A stretch of 64,000 nt of DNA from Devosia algicola (GTDB taxonomy: Bacteria; Pseudomonadota; Alphaproteobacteria; Rhizobiales; Devosiaceae). A program made the translations under genes and the position numbers. The stretch lies in the NCBI RefSeq assembly GCF_028816455.1, contig NZ_CP118246.1, positions 1,674,001 to 1,738,000 of the forward strand, read 5' to 3'. This document shows positions 19,183 to 28,480 of this stretch, one piece after another. The notes below the pieces were generated by a model that was not told the DNA's origin, did not search any database, and worked only from the letters and a program-made list of their open reading frames with translations. Each line of letters opens with the position of its first letter. Within the stretch, counting starts at the first letter, position 1.

Positions 19183-20709
19183 TTAAGCGACGCGCTCGCC
19201 GCGCGGCCGACGACCGCCCTCGGGACGGCGCGTAGATTTGGCCGCATCTTTCTGGGTCTTGCCCCAACGCTGCTTGTTGGCCGCAGGCTTGGCACCGACC
19301 GGCTTGCCCGTCTCGCTATCGCGACGCACACGCGTGACTTGACCATCGGCCCTATTGACCTCAACAGGCTTGGATTGACGTTGCGGCTGGCCCGCCCCGT
19401 CCCCAAAAGCGGCGAACGGACGACGTTCAGCCGGCGAACGCCGGTCGCCCTGTTTTTTGGGATTTTGCGCGCCACGCGGTTTCTGCTGTCCACGATTGCC
19501 CTTGGCTTTATAGGCCGAACGCGGTGCCTCAACCACACCGGTATCATTGGCCAGGTGCAACTCGCCGGAAACCGGCAGGCTTTTGCGAATCAGGCGCTCG
19601 ACATCGCGCAGTTTGATCCGCTCGCTGCCGTCGCACAGTGTAATCGCGATGCCCGACGCACCGTTGCGCCCGGTGCGACCAATACGGTGCACATAGTTCT
19701 CAGGATCATCGGGCAATTCATAATTGATGACATGGGTAATGCCGGGCACATCGATACCGCGAGCGGCAATGTCCGTAGCAACCAACAGGCGTACCTGCCC
19801 CGAGGAAAACCCCTTGAGCGCTGCCTGACGGGCATTCTGGCTCTTGTTGCCATGAATTGCGGCAGCCTTGTGCCCGTCAATATTCAGGTTCTTGGCGACG
19901 CGGTCAGCCCCATGCTTGGTGCGCGAGAACACAATCACCCGTTCCATTTCAGGTTCGGCCAACAATTCGTTCAACACCCCGCGCTTAGCCTTGGATCCAG
20001 ACAGGATCACCCGCTGATCAATCTTGACCACCGTCTGGCCTTGCGGATTGGCGTCGACGCGAATGGGCTCGTTCAACAAACCCTTTGCCAAATTGGCCAC
20101 TTCAGGCGCCATGGTGGCGGAAAACAGCATCGTCTGGCGGCGTGGCCCGATGGCCCGCGCAATATGTTTGACCGGCGCGATAAAGCCCATGTCCAGCATC
20201 CGGTCGGCTTCATCGAGCACAAACCAGCGCGTTTCGTTGAGTTTGAGTTTGCCGTCGTCAATCAGGTCCTTGAGGCGACCGGGCGTCGCCACCACCACAT
20301 CGACGCCTCTGGCGATCCGCTGCACCTGATGGTAGCGCGACACGCCACCGAGCACGAGCACAGTCTGCAGGCGCATTTCGGATCCGGCGAACTTTCGGAT
20401 CGCCTCGTCAATTTGCACTGCCAACTCGCGTGTCGGCGCCAGAATCAAGGCGCGTGTGGTCAGCGGACGCGGGCGCCCGGTTAACGTCAGGATACCGGCC
20501 AGAATTGGCATGGCAAATGCCGCAGTCTTGCCCGATCCTGTCTGGGCAATGCCCATCAAATCCTTGCCGGTTAGCAGAGGCGGTATAGCTTCGGACTGTA
20601 TCTTGGTCGGCTCGTTAAAACCGGCGCGCGCCAGCGAGTTGACAAGCAATTCAGGCAATCCGAGTTCAGCAAAATTAGTCAATATAAGGTCTTTCAAATG
20701 GCGCGCCAT
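19183..20709 (-). CDS. rhlE: DEAD-box RNA helicase, RhlE type
   Basis: This ATP-dependent RNA helicase (about 508 aa) contains all family motifs: the Q motif GFNEPTKIQSEAIPPLL, AQTGSGKTAAF, PTRELAVQI, TPGRL, VLDEADRM, FSATM, VFSRTKHGAD, ARGIDVPGITHVINYELP and HRIGRTGR. The C-terminal 120 residues are basic and low-complexity (RGQQKPRGAQNPKKQGDRR and similar), an RNA-binding tail typical of alphaproteobacterial RhlE. The exact start is uncertain; the ATG at 20709 lacks a clear ribosome site. Such helicases help ribosome assembly and RNA turnover. The 297 bases upstream hold no gene that I can support. Confidence 0.93.
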   Translation of the reverse strand: MARHLKDLILTNFAELGLPELLVNSLARAGFNEPTKIQSEAIPPLLTGKDLMGIAQTGSGKTAAFAMPILAGILTLTGRPRPLTTRALILAPTRELAVQIDEAIRKFAGSEMRLQTVLVLGGVSRYHQVQRIARGVDVVVATPGRLKDLIDDGKLKLNETRWFVLDEADRMLDMGFIAPVKHIARAIGPRRQTMLFSATMAPEVANLAKGLLNEPIRVDANPQGQTVVKIDQRVILSGSKAKRGVLNELLAEPEMERVIVFSRTKHGADRVAKNLNIDGHKAAAIHGNKSQNARQAALKGFSSGQVRLLVATDIAARGIDVPGITHVINYELPDDPENYVHRIGRTGRNGASGIAITLCDGSERIKLRDVERLIRKSLPVSGELHLANDTGVVEAPRSAYKAKGNRGQQKPRGAQNPKKQGDRRSPAERRPFAAFGDGAGQPQRQSKPVEVNRADGQVTRVRRDSETGKPVGAKPAANKQRWGKTQKDAAKSTRRPEGGRRPRGERVA

Positions 20710-21006
20710 CCAAAGCGGGCACCGCCGACGCCAATCCCATTGGATTGGCGGGTTCATAAATACGCATACGGCGATATGAGAAAACTATCGCGCGGGTGCT
20801 GGCTGGCCCGGCTGGTCGTCTGCCGGGATACTTCGCCGCTCACCGCATTGGTCGATAAGAAGAGAAGTCCGTCACGTTTGTTTCGCAGCTATATTGCGCT
20901 GTTAGGCGCGCTGCTGCCACGGACGATGGCTGTGATATGGGGTAGAACCGTTCAAATAGCAAGCCAATTTGCTGTAATCGCCGCATGCCTGCCCTGCACG
21001 GCCAGT

Positions 21007-21423
21007 TCAGGGAGCATGTTCTTCATATTGTGCAAGCCCATCGGAAATCTCATACCAGGGTGCCTTGGAACCAACGAAAATATGAGCTGTGGGGCGCATG
21101 GTTGGCGCATCGGCCAGGGTCCCCAGCGGAATATGAACATAGGCCTGCTCACGCACCAGCGAATAGATAAGTGACCCGCATTTGCCGCAATGGACATCGT
21201 GACTTGCCAATGGATCGCCATAAATCAGCAAACTGTCCTTCCCCGCGATCAGGGCAAACAGGCCTGCCCGGATCCCGCCGAAGGGCTTGAATGCTGATCC
21301 CGTCGCACGTCGGCAATTCGCGCAGTGGCAATTGGCGGCATATTCAAAGGCATCCGCCACGCTGTAGCGCACCGTGCCGCAAAGACATCCGCCCGATAAT
21401 TGTGCTTCTCCCAGATCGCCCAT
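21007..21423 (-). CDS. GFA-family (glutathione-dependent formaldehyde-activating enzyme-like) protein
   Basis: The 138-residue protein has the zinc cysteines of the GFA/CENP-V fold: GGCLCGTVRYSV at residues 11-22, CHCANCRRATGSAF and, further on, HCGKCGSLIYS. The family is named for formaldehyde activation by glutathione, but most members have no tested activity. It is a single gene, 16 bases from the molybdopterin oxidoreductase end on the same strand. I make no functional claim beyond the fold. Confidence 0.88.
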   Translation of the reverse strand: MGDLGEAQLSGGCLCGTVRYSVADAFEYAANCHCANCRRATGSAFKPFGGIRAGLFALIAGKDSLLIYGDPLASHDVHCGKCGSLIYSLVREQAYVHIPLGTLADAPTMRPTAHIFVGSKAPWYEISDGLAQYEEHAP

Positions 21424-21439
21424 CGCGCTCCCTCATGCG

Positions 21440-22232
21440 TTAGATGCCGCCATACCAGTCATAGCCATTGTCTTCCCAATAGCCGCCCTTGCCCTTGCCG
21501 AATGGGGCGAGGTCATCGACCAACTCGATGGTATGCAGATATTTTGGCTGTTTGTAGCCCAACGCCCGCTCGATACGCAGCCGGACTGGTGCGCCATTGG
21601 ATATCGGCAATGTCTCATCATTGAGCCCATAGGCCAGAATGGACTGCGGATGATAGGCATCCACCAGATCCGAACTCTCATAATAAAGAATGTCGCCACT
21701 CAGACTGCGTTGGATGTTGTCAAAGCAATGATAGACGGCAAACCGCGCCTCCGGCATGACATTGGCCTGATCCAACAGCCCCGAAAGTGGCGTGCCGGTC
21801 CATTTGGCAATGCAGCTCCAGCCCTCAACGCAGTCATGACGGGTAATCTGGCTTCGCGCCGGCATATTGCGTAATTCGTCCAGCGAAAAACTGACCTCCT
21901 GCTCCACCATGCCGGTAATCTTGAGCCTGATAATCGGCAAAATTACTCGCTACCAGCGCCTTGTATTCCTCCGTCGTCGGGTCGGTCGACCCGTTTGGCC
22001 GCTGGCCCTGCCGGATTTCACTAGCCGAATATTCGCGAGCCAGACTCTGCTGCCCGATCAGCCCCCGCTGCACCTTGTAGGTCAGAGTATTGGCCATTTC
22101 GAGCACATTGCGCACTTCGTTGTCGCGCGACCCCAGAAAATCAAACTGCTCGCATCCCGCCAGCACCAGCGAAGACGCGGTGGCGGCGGACGCCCCCAGA
22201 AAACGGCGACGCGTCAATTGCAATCGGCTCAT
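21440..22232 (-). CDS. Tat-exported molybdopterin-dependent oxidoreductase (one frameshift at about 21927)
   Basis: The N-terminus has a twin-arginine signal (LTRRRFLGASAATASSLVLAGC), possibly also a lipobox. The catalytic domain belongs to the sulfite-oxidase/MsrP fold, with the molybdenum-ligand cysteine in HDCVEGWSCIAKWTGTPL and GLNDETLPISNGAPVRL further on. Dropping one base of AGCCT (21924-21928) joins FADYQLKITGMVEQ and gives 263 residues. It overlaps the cytochrome b gene by four bases (ATGA), so electrons probably come from, or go to, that membrane partner. Protein methionine-sulfoxide repair and sulfite oxidation are both possible; the substrate is not shown. Confidence 0.87.
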
Positions 22233-23077
22233 TTCTGTTCTCCTTCATTGGTCGTCGTACCCGGACTGGCGCGGTACCAACCGGTAATCATCGACCGCAA
22301 CTCGTTGATCGGCCCCGCAGCCAGCACCATGATGATGTGAATGATAAAGAACGAAACCAGCAGCACCATGACGCCAAAATGGATTGTTCGCGCTGTCTGA
22401 CGACCGCCAAACACATCAAGCAACCACGGCCAGGCACTATCCATGCCCGGCGACATGGTCAGTCCGGTTAAGATGATCAGCGGAAACAGGATGAAGAACA
22501 CGCCGAAATAGCTCAATTTCTGTAGCGGCCCGTAGCTGCGACCGTGGTGAAATTTCAGCGTTGCATGATCCTTGATATCCTTGGGAATACCCTTGATGTC
22601 CTTGGGCCCCAACACAATGTCGCGTCTGATATGACCGTTAATGAAACTGGCGAGAAACCAGATGAACATGGTCAGGACGAACAGCCAAGCAAAAAAGAAA
22701 TGCACTACCCGCCCCGTTGCCAGATCCTGAAACGAGGGAATGGTCAATGCCGCGGGAAAACCCCGAAATGCTGGACGATCAGCCGAACCACTCATCCCCA
22801 GGACACCGGTGGTATCAAATTCCTGTCCGAACAGCCTCGTGCGACCGCGGGGTCCATCGTCGGTATTGACCGCATAGAGTTCCAAAATTGCATTGTCGAA
22901 CTCGAAACCTGACTGCTGGCCAATATAAAGCGAGGGATGGGCATTGAATATCTGCAACCCGGACAGCAACAGGAAGAACAGGCATATTGCCCAGACCCAG
23001 TGCGTGACGCGGGTAAAAATCGACTGCCGATAGATCAGCGGCCCCTTGGTTGGCACTGTCTCAACTGCGTCTGCCAT
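22229..23077 (-). CDS. cytochrome b561-type membrane subunit
   Basis: This 282-residue integral membrane protein is a b-type cytochrome of the Ni-Fe hydrogenase/formate dehydrogenase gamma-like family. Hydrophobic segments begin with VTHWVWAICLFFLLLSGLQIF, then VVHFFFAWLFVLTMFIWFLA, a segment after YFGVFFILFPLIILTGLTM and a final IHFGVMVLLVSFFIIHIIMV. Histidines in THW, VVHFFF, FHH and IHF are candidate haem ligands. It is coupled by ATGA overlap to the molybdopterin oxidoreductase and should link that enzyme to the quinone pool. Confidence 0.88.
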   Translation of the reverse strand: MADAVETVPTKGPLIYRQSIFTRVTHWVWAICLFFLLLSGLQIFNAHPSLYIGQQSGFEFDNAILELYAVNTDDGPRGRTRLFGQEFDTTGVLGMSGSADRPAFRGFPAALTIPSFQDLATGRVVHFFFAWLFVLTMFIWFLASFINGHIRRDIVLGPKDIKGIPKDIKDHATLKFHHGRSYGPLQKLSYFGVFFILFPLIILTGLTMSPGMDSAWPWLLDVFGGRQTARTIHFGVMVLLVSFFIIHIIMVLAAGPINELRSMITGWYRASPGTTTNEGEQK

Positions 23078-23172
23078 TATGTCTCCCCTCGCCGGTGCCG
23101 AAAGCCAATTGCTCTACACTCTGCCTAGAGTAACGGTGTCGCGCGGAACAATTGTCGTCGGTCACATATTTT

Positions 23173-23505
23173 TTATTTCTTCGGCGCCATCACATCGCCG
23201 GACGACATAGCCCCACCTGAAGACATGGCACCGCCCATCATGCCATCGTGCATGGTGTTGCACGCGTCCTGCGCGACTTTCATGACCTCTGGAAAGGTTA
23301 TGGCGCTCGTTTGGTCCATGCACATCTTGAAGTCGTCATCGCTCATCATGCCCATCGCATCGCCGGCCATCGCGTTGGTTGCCATGGCACCGCCCTTCAT
23401 TGCATCAGCTTTCATGGCATCTTGAGCATTGACGCCAGCGGCGGTCGCAGCCAACATCATTATTGCGGCAAGCGGCACTGACACATGGCAGAATTGGAAG
23501 GTCAT
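23173..23505 (-). CDS. secreted MXKDX-like pentapeptide repeat protein
   Basis: A perfect AAGGAG precedes the ATG. The 110-residue product has a signal peptide (VPLAAIMMLAATAAGVNAQ) and then degenerate AM-containing repeats (DAMKADAMKGGAMATNAMAG), a region with two cysteines (FKMCMDQTSAITFPEV, DACNTMHDGMM), and a second repeat run (GGAMSSGGAMSSGDVM). It resembles the short MXKDX repeat proteins often found beside ECF sigma/NrsF genes. Methionine richness suggests metal or oxidant interaction, but the function is unknown. Confidence 0.78.
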   Translation of the reverse strand: MTFQFCHVSVPLAAIMMLAATAAGVNAQDAMKADAMKGGAMATNAMAGDAMGMMSDDDFKMCMDQTSAITFPEVMKVAQDACNTMHDGMMGGAMSSGGAMSSGDVMAPKK

Positions 23506-23672
23506 AAAAATTCTCCTTAGGGTATCATGCGCACCATGCCATGATACATGCACACCAATTCGCCCCCTATGTCTGCCCGGTTACACATTCACACCGTCGT
23601 GACCTCCCTATATACTCCACGTCAAGGCGCCCACACTGTAACCATATGCATGATCTGAGCGAATGAGCGGCA

Positions 23673-24227
23673 ATGAGCGAACCTGACACCATCGAGACGC
23701 AGTTGCGCGCGCTGATGCTGGCATCGCTCGATGGCGATGCGGCCTCTTACCGTGCGTTGCTCTCTGAGTTACGCCAACATTTGCATCGCTATTTCACCCG
23801 GCGGCTGCATGCCGCCCATGCCGCCTACGCGGAGGATCTTGTGCAGGAGACATTGCTGGCAATTCATTCGCGGCGAATGTCCTATGACCGCAAACGACCT
23901 TTTACCGCGTGGTTACATGCCGTCGCACACCATAAGTTCGTCGATCACGTGCGCCGCTATGCCCTGCGACCAACTGTGCCCCTCGATGATGACGCACCGG
24001 TATTTGCCCGCGACGACACAGCCGATGCGGCCACGCGCATGGATATTGATACCGTTCTGCATACAGTGCCTAAGCGAACCGAAACCTTGATTCGCAAAGT
24101 ACGTATTGAAGGAGCCAGCATTGCCGAAGCCGCCAAGGCTAACGATATGAGCGAGACGGCGGCCAAGGTTTCGATCCACCGCGGCCTAAAAGCCCTTACC
24201 GCGAGATTTTCAGGAGGCAGCAAATGA
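23673..24227 (+). CDS. ECF-family RNA polymerase sigma factor (NrsF-linked)
   Basis: This 184-residue protein has ECF sigma region 2 (YAEDLVQETLLAIHSRRMSYDRKRPFTAWLHAVAHHKFVDHVRR) and region 4 (IRKVRIEGASIAEAAKANDMSETAAKVSIHRGLKAL). Its stop overlaps the next gene by four bases. That gene encodes a DUF1109/NrsF membrane protein, the usual anti-sigma partner in Caulobacter SigF-like systems that react to heavy metal or oxidative stress. Predicted targets nearby are the divergent MXKDX protein and perhaps the molybdopterin oxidoreductase pair. The target genes are an inference. Confidence 0.92.
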   Translation: MSEPDTIETQLRALMLASLDGDAASYRALLSELRQHLHRYFTRRLHAAHAAYAEDLVQETLLAIHSRRMSYDRKRPFTAWLHAVAHHKFVDHVRRYALRPTVPLDDDAPVFARDDTADAATRMDIDTVLHTVPKRTETLIRKVRIEGASIAEAAKANDMSETAAKVSIHRGLKALTARFSGGSK

Positions 24228-24863
24228 GCGATGAGTTGATTGCCCGCCTCAGCGGTGATCTCAAGCCCGTACCGCGCAACGCCGTGCAACTATTGATACT
24301 TGGCGCACTGGCTGTAGGCGGGGTTATTGCCGTATCCGCTTTACTGATGCAACTCGGATTCCGTGCCGATATCGACAGCGCCATGCATGGCCCGGTGTTC
24401 TGGATAAAATCGGGCTACACCATGGCCCTGGCATTGCTGGGCGCGATACTCACGCTGACCTTGGCGCGACCCGAAGGGCGAATCATATGGCCATGGTTTG
24501 CAGCGCCAATACTGGCAATTGTTCTTGCCTTGGCCGCCGCAACGCAATTGATTGGCACTGACCAGCAAACCGCCATGGTCTATATTCTGGGCGGCTCAGC
24601 CTTGGTATGCCCTTGGCTGATCGTGGCACTGTCCGCGCCCATTCTGGCCGCATTATTGATTGCAATGCGCAAACTGGCGCCCGCTAATCCAACGCTGGCT
24701 GGCCTTGCCGCCGGCCTGTTTGCCGGTGGCGCTGGCGCCTGGGTCTATTCATTCCATTGCGGGGAAAACGGTCTGGCGTTCCTCTTGATCTGGTACACGC
24801 TGGGCATTGCACTTGTCGCCGGAGCCTGGCGCCATTCTGGGACGCTATCTGTTACGCTGGTAG
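24224..24863 (+). CDS. nrsF: NrsF/DUF1109 membrane anti-sigma factor (one frameshift at about 24825)
   Basis: This is an inner-membrane anti-sigma protein with six hydrophobic segments (LLILGALAVGGVIAVSALLM, SGYTMALALLGAILTLTLA, WPWFAAPILAIVLALAAATQL and three more). The printed frame runs on into the opposite thuA-like gene. Removing one base of AGCCT (24823-24827) instead ends the protein as GAILGRYLLRW and a TAG at 24863, the normal DUF1109 terminus, for 212 residues. The conserved cysteine in YSFHCGEN may take part in stress sensing, as in other family members. It is coupled to the sigma gene by ATGA overlap. Confidence 0.88.
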
Positions 24864-24876
24864 CGCCCCCGGCCGG

Positions 24877-25524
<648 letters not shown>

Positions 25525-25647
25525 GAATAATTCCTTCGCAAATCAACCGGGGGAACTTAGCGCAATGAAGCCGGATTGAAAGCCCCCTGTGCTGACCAGT
25601 CTTTGACCGTGGCAAAATTTAAAAATTGACCGTCTGGTCCACTTTTC

Positions 25648-25677
25648 ACTGTCACCATTTACTGATTAACTGACAGT
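25648..25677. repeat. inverted repeat upstream of the 5'-nucleotidase gene
   Basis: ACTGTCA and TGACAGT form a perfect seven-base inverted repeat 16 bases apart, 77 bases before the gene start. Half-sites of this sequence resemble the CTGTCAT of Pho boxes, but those are direct repeats, so the match is weak. Confidence 0.35.
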
Positions 25678-25753
25678 TCGCGATGCTGGTTCACTTCAGA
25701 ACAATAATAGCAGGCCCGGCGTCGCCAATGCTTACAAAATGAGGGAAAACGGG

Positions 25754-27361
25754 ATGAAAAAGCTACTCCTTGGTGCCACGGCGCTAACGCTGTTTACCGG
25801 TATGGTCGGCACCGCATACGCCGATTACACACTCAACATCTTGCACATCAACGATTTTCACTCGCGCTTCGAGCCTATTACCGGCTCAAATTCTGACTGC
25901 AATGCCGAGACAGATGCCAAGGGCGAGTGCTTCGGCGGCATAGCGCGACTCAAGACCATCATCGACACCACCCGGGACTCACTCAGCAAGGATGGTGGCA
26001 ACGTCCTGCTTCTCTCTGCTGGCGATAATTTCCAGGGCTCGCTCTATTACACCACTTACAAATCCAAGGTTGTAGCCGAATTTTTCAACCAGATGGGCTT
26101 TGATGTGGTGGCCACTGGCAACCATGAATTTGATGATGGCCCGGCAGAATTCTCCAAATTCATTGCAGCCGCAAACTTCCCGATCATTGGCGGCAATTTC
26201 GACGTATCCCGATCCCCCGACCTGGCCGGCAAGATCAAAGGCTCTATCGTCGTTGATATCGGCGGTGAAAAGATCGGCATCATTGGGGCGACAACCGAGG
26301 ATACGCCCGAAATTTCGTCACCGGGCGAAGTCGAATTTCACGACGTCATTCAATATGTCCGTGGCGCCTCAGAAGCACTCGATGCCGCTGGTATCAACAA
26401 AATCATCCTGCTCAGCCATATCGGTTACACTATCGATCAACAGGTCGCCGCATCGCTGCCACTCGTTGACATAATTGTTGGCGGACACTCTCATACGCTC
26501 CTGTCCAACACCGACGAAAAAGCTGCTGGCCCTTACCCGACCATGGTTACCAACCCCGCGGGCGTTGAAGTTCCGGTGGTTCAGGCCAATGAGTATGGCA
26601 AATATCTCGGCGAGATTGCAGTTACCTGGGACGACGACGGCAACGTGACCTCTGCTACTGGCGCGCCCTATTTGATTGATGCTTCCGTCAAGGGCGATCA
26701 AAAATTCGCCGACGAATTGGGCACCCTTGCCGGCCCGATCCAGGAAGCCATGGGTAAGGTCATCGGCACCACCACCGCAGCTATCGATGGCTCGCGTGAA
26801 ACCTGCCGGGCTCAGGAGTGCGAGATGGGCGATCTCATGGCCGATGCCATGCTTGACCGCACCGCCGAACAGGGCGTCACCATTGCCCTCGCCAATGGCG
26901 GTGGCCTGCGCGCCTCGATTGATCAGGGCGACATCACCATGGGTGAAGTTGTCACTGTTCTGCCATTCTCAAATACGTTGGCAACGGTTCAGGTTTCCGG
27001 CGCCGATGTCATTGAAGCGTTGGAAAATGGCGTCAGTGATGTTGAAAACGGTGCCGGTCGCTTCCCGCAGGTTGCTGGCCTCAAATTCTCGTTTGACTTG
27101 TCCAAACCACCCGGGTCGCGCGTTAGCGAGGTGATGGTTGGTAGCGGCGACGACTTCGCTCCAATCGATCAGGAAGCCATCTACACGCTTGCCACCAACA
27201 ATTATGTGCGTGGCGGCGGCGACGGTTATGAAACCTTCGCTTCAGGCGACAATCCATACGACTTCGGACCACCGCTAGAAAATATTCTGGCTGACTATAT
27301 CGCCAAGCTCGGCGGCGAATACACGCCCTACACCGATGGTCGCATCACTGAAATCAAATAG
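25754..27361 (+). CDS. periplasmic bifunctional metallophosphatase/5'-nucleotidase (UshA family)
   Basis: The protein (535 aa) has a signal peptide (MKKLLLGATALTLFTGMVGTAYA), the two-metal phosphoesterase domain (HINDFHSRFEP, LLSAGDNFQGS, ATGNHEFDDG, VGGHSHTLL) and a C-terminal 5'-nucleotidase substrate domain (MGDLMADAML, LANGGGLRASID, NNYVRGGGDGY). It removes phosphate from extracellular nucleotides and gives nucleosides that the BMP transporter of the window might import. I choose the ATG six codons into the frame, with GAGGG upstream. A strong terminator follows. Confidence 0.95.
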   Translation: MKKLLLGATALTLFTGMVGTAYADYTLNILHINDFHSRFEPITGSNSDCNAETDAKGECFGGIARLKTIIDTTRDSLSKDGGNVLLLSAGDNFQGSLYYTTYKSKVVAEFFNQMGFDVVATGNHEFDDGPAEFSKFIAAANFPIIGGNFDVSRSPDLAGKIKGSIVVDIGGEKIGIIGATTEDTPEISSPGEVEFHDVIQYVRGASEALDAAGINKIILLSHIGYTIDQQVAASLPLVDIIVGGHSHTLLSNTDEKAAGPYPTMVTNPAGVEVPVVQANEYGKYLGEIAVTWDDDGNVTSATGAPYLIDASVKGDQKFADELGTLAGPIQEAMGKVIGTTTAAIDGSRETCRAQECEMGDLMADAMLDRTAEQGVTIALANGGGLRASIDQGDITMGEVVTVLPFSNTLATVQVSGADVIEALENGVSDVENGAGRFPQVAGLKFSFDLSKPPGSRVSEVMVGSGDDFAPIDQEAIYTLATNNYVRGGGDGYETFASGDNPYDFGPPLENILADYIAKLGGEYTPYTDGRITEIK

Positions 27362-27385
27362 ATTTCGGTCACCAAATTATCACAA

Positions 27386-27415
27386 GGGGCGCCTGGCGGC
27401 GCCCCTTCTTCTTTT
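27386..27415 (+). terminator. rho-independent terminator after the 5'-nucleotidase gene
   Basis: An eight-pair stem GGGGCGCC/GGCGCCCC with a four-base loop (TGGC) is followed by TTCTTCTTTT, 25 bases after the stop codon. Confidence 0.92.
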
Positions 27416-27421
27416 CCGAGT

Positions 27422-27673
27422 TCACGCTCTGCGCGCAATCTGGCTCCAGGCCAGAAGAATTATTACCGCCCCCACGATGGCGCCGATAAAATTGGCCCCG
27501 TCGTTTGGACCATACCAGCCTATCGCCTGCCCCAGCCATGTGGCCAACAGTGATCCCACGATCCCAAGAACAGTAGTCAAGATGAACCCGGACGGCTTGT
27601 TCTCACCCGGCGTGATCCACTTGGCGATCATGCCTGCGAGAAAACCAATAATGATGGCCCAGAGAATACCCAT
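27422..27673 (-). CDS. GlsB/YeaQ/YmgE family small membrane protein
   Basis: This 83-residue protein has three hydrophobic segments and the family pattern MGILWAIIIGFLAGMIAKWI, PGENKPSGFILTTVLGIVGSLLATWLG and a C-terminal GAIVGAVIILLAW. These stress-associated membrane proteins (transglycosylase-associated family by name) are frequent general-stress targets. AGGAG precedes the start. A possible EcfG promoter lies 121-145 bases upstream (27794-27818). Confidence 0.92.
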   Translation of the reverse strand: MGILWAIIIGFLAGMIAKWITPGENKPSGFILTTVLGIVGSLLATWLGQAIGWYGPNDGANFIGAIVGAVIILLAWSQIARRA

Positions 27674-27715
27674 GTCGACGCTCCTGTTGTTCGCTACATA
27701 AATAAGTCAGAACTG

Positions 27716-27795
27716 TCGCAACAGGTTGCAAGTACCGCGTGACGAATTTGCAACGGCTCGCCTGTCGCAAATTTTGTGATCGCAAAATTTCGCAA
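27716..27795 (+). repeat. cluster of six TYGCAA hexamers
   Basis: The 80-base stretch between two divergent small-protein genes holds TCGCAA or TTGCAA at 27716, 27726, 27748, 27765, 27780 and 27790. Two of them also form the inverted repeat GTTGCAA/TTGCAAC. This may be a multi-site binding region; no known consensus is recognised. Confidence 0.4.
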
Positions 27796-27818
27796 CCAAG
27801 CGTCGGAGACATCGTTCC
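27794..27818 (-). promoter_or_regulatory. weak candidate EcfG-type promoter for the GlsB-like gene
   Basis: On the minus strand GGAAC is followed after 16 bases by GGTT, one mismatch from the CGTT expected in general stress promoters. The distance to the start (about 120 bases) is acceptable. A chance match is possible. Confidence 0.35.
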
Positions 27819-27865
27819 TTGGCTGTCCAAGTGGGGGGCACATCCCACAACCAAGGAGACTAAAA

Positions 27866-28411
27866 ATGAAAAAATCCATCATCACCACTGCCATTATCGC
27901 CCTGCTCGCCTCGAGCGCCGTTCCCGCTATTGCACAGGATACCGGCGTTTCGGTTGGAGTAGATGCTGGTGCTGCCGTTGGTGCCGAAACGCCAGCCGTC
28001 GATGCCGCTGCAGGTGCGTCGACCGATGCGAACGCCAAGGCTGGGGTCGGCACCGATGCGAAGGCTGGCGCTGGCGCCACTACAGACGCAATGTCGGACA
28101 ATACTTTTGGCGCCGTGATGTCGTCCGTTTCCACATCGAGCGACGTGGACCTGTCGGCCATTGCCGATGCTTCACAGGTATCGATTGTGCTATTGTCGTC
28201 GCTTCAGGGCAATGCCGAAGCCGACGCAGCCAGTCTTGACCAAGCCTTGACGGCAAGTGCTGATGCCATGACCACGCTGCACTCCAACATTGAGGGTAAC
28301 GCGGCAATCATGGCCAAGCTCGAGGCCGATGGCTATGTAGCCAGCGACGTTGTCGCCGTCAAAAGCGCCGCTGATAGTTCGGTCATCGTTTATGTAGATG
28401 ACCGCTCATAA
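27866..28411 (+). CDS. secreted Ala/Ser/Asp-rich hypothetical protein
   Basis: AAGGAG lies upstream of the ATG. The 181-residue protein has a signal peptide (KKSIITTAIIALLASSAVPAIA) and a low-complexity segment of about 60 residues rich in Ala, Gly and Asp (VGVDAGAAVGAETPAVDAAAG, DANAKAGVGTDAKAGAGA). The C-terminal 90 residues are more globular (SQVSIVLLSSLQGNAEADAAS, AIMAKLEADGYVASDVVAVK, VIVYVDDRS). I do not recognise the family. A strong terminator follows, so it is a single-gene transcript. A periplasmic role is inferred from the signal. Confidence 0.8.
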   Translation: MKKSIITTAIIALLASSAVPAIAQDTGVSVGVDAGAAVGAETPAVDAAAGASTDANAKAGVGTDAKAGAGATTDAMSDNTFGAVMSSVSTSSDVDLSAIADASQVSIVLLSSLQGNAEADAASLDQALTASADAMTTLHSNIEGNAAIMAKLEADGYVASDVVAVKSAADSSVIVYVDDRS

Positions 28412-28430
28412 GCGCGGTTACCATATACGG

Positions 28431-28459
28431 ACCCCAGCCAATGGCTGGGGTTCTTTTTT
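28431..28459 (+). terminator. rho-independent terminator of the Ala-rich protein gene
   Basis: The perfect nine-pair stem ACCCCAGCC/GGCTGGGGT has a three-base loop and is followed by TCTTTTTT. Confidence 0.95.
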
Positions 28460-28480
28460 GCGCCCCCGTAACCAGACTTA

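Noticed and set aside
20710..21006. Plus-strand frame of 158 codons from 20698 between rhlE and the GFA gene
   Set aside because: It overlaps both neighbours in antisense, lacks a ribosome site and has no domain; the gap is treated as intergenic.
25648..25677. Pho box before the 5'-nucleotidase
   Set aside because: The half-sites are inverted and 16 bases apart, whereas Pho boxes are direct repeats with an 11-base period; kept only as an inverted repeat.
27773..27798. Short AT-rich inverted repeat (GCAAAATTT region) as a terminator
   Set aside because: The arms are short and there is no T-tract; it is better described as part of the TYGCAA cluster.
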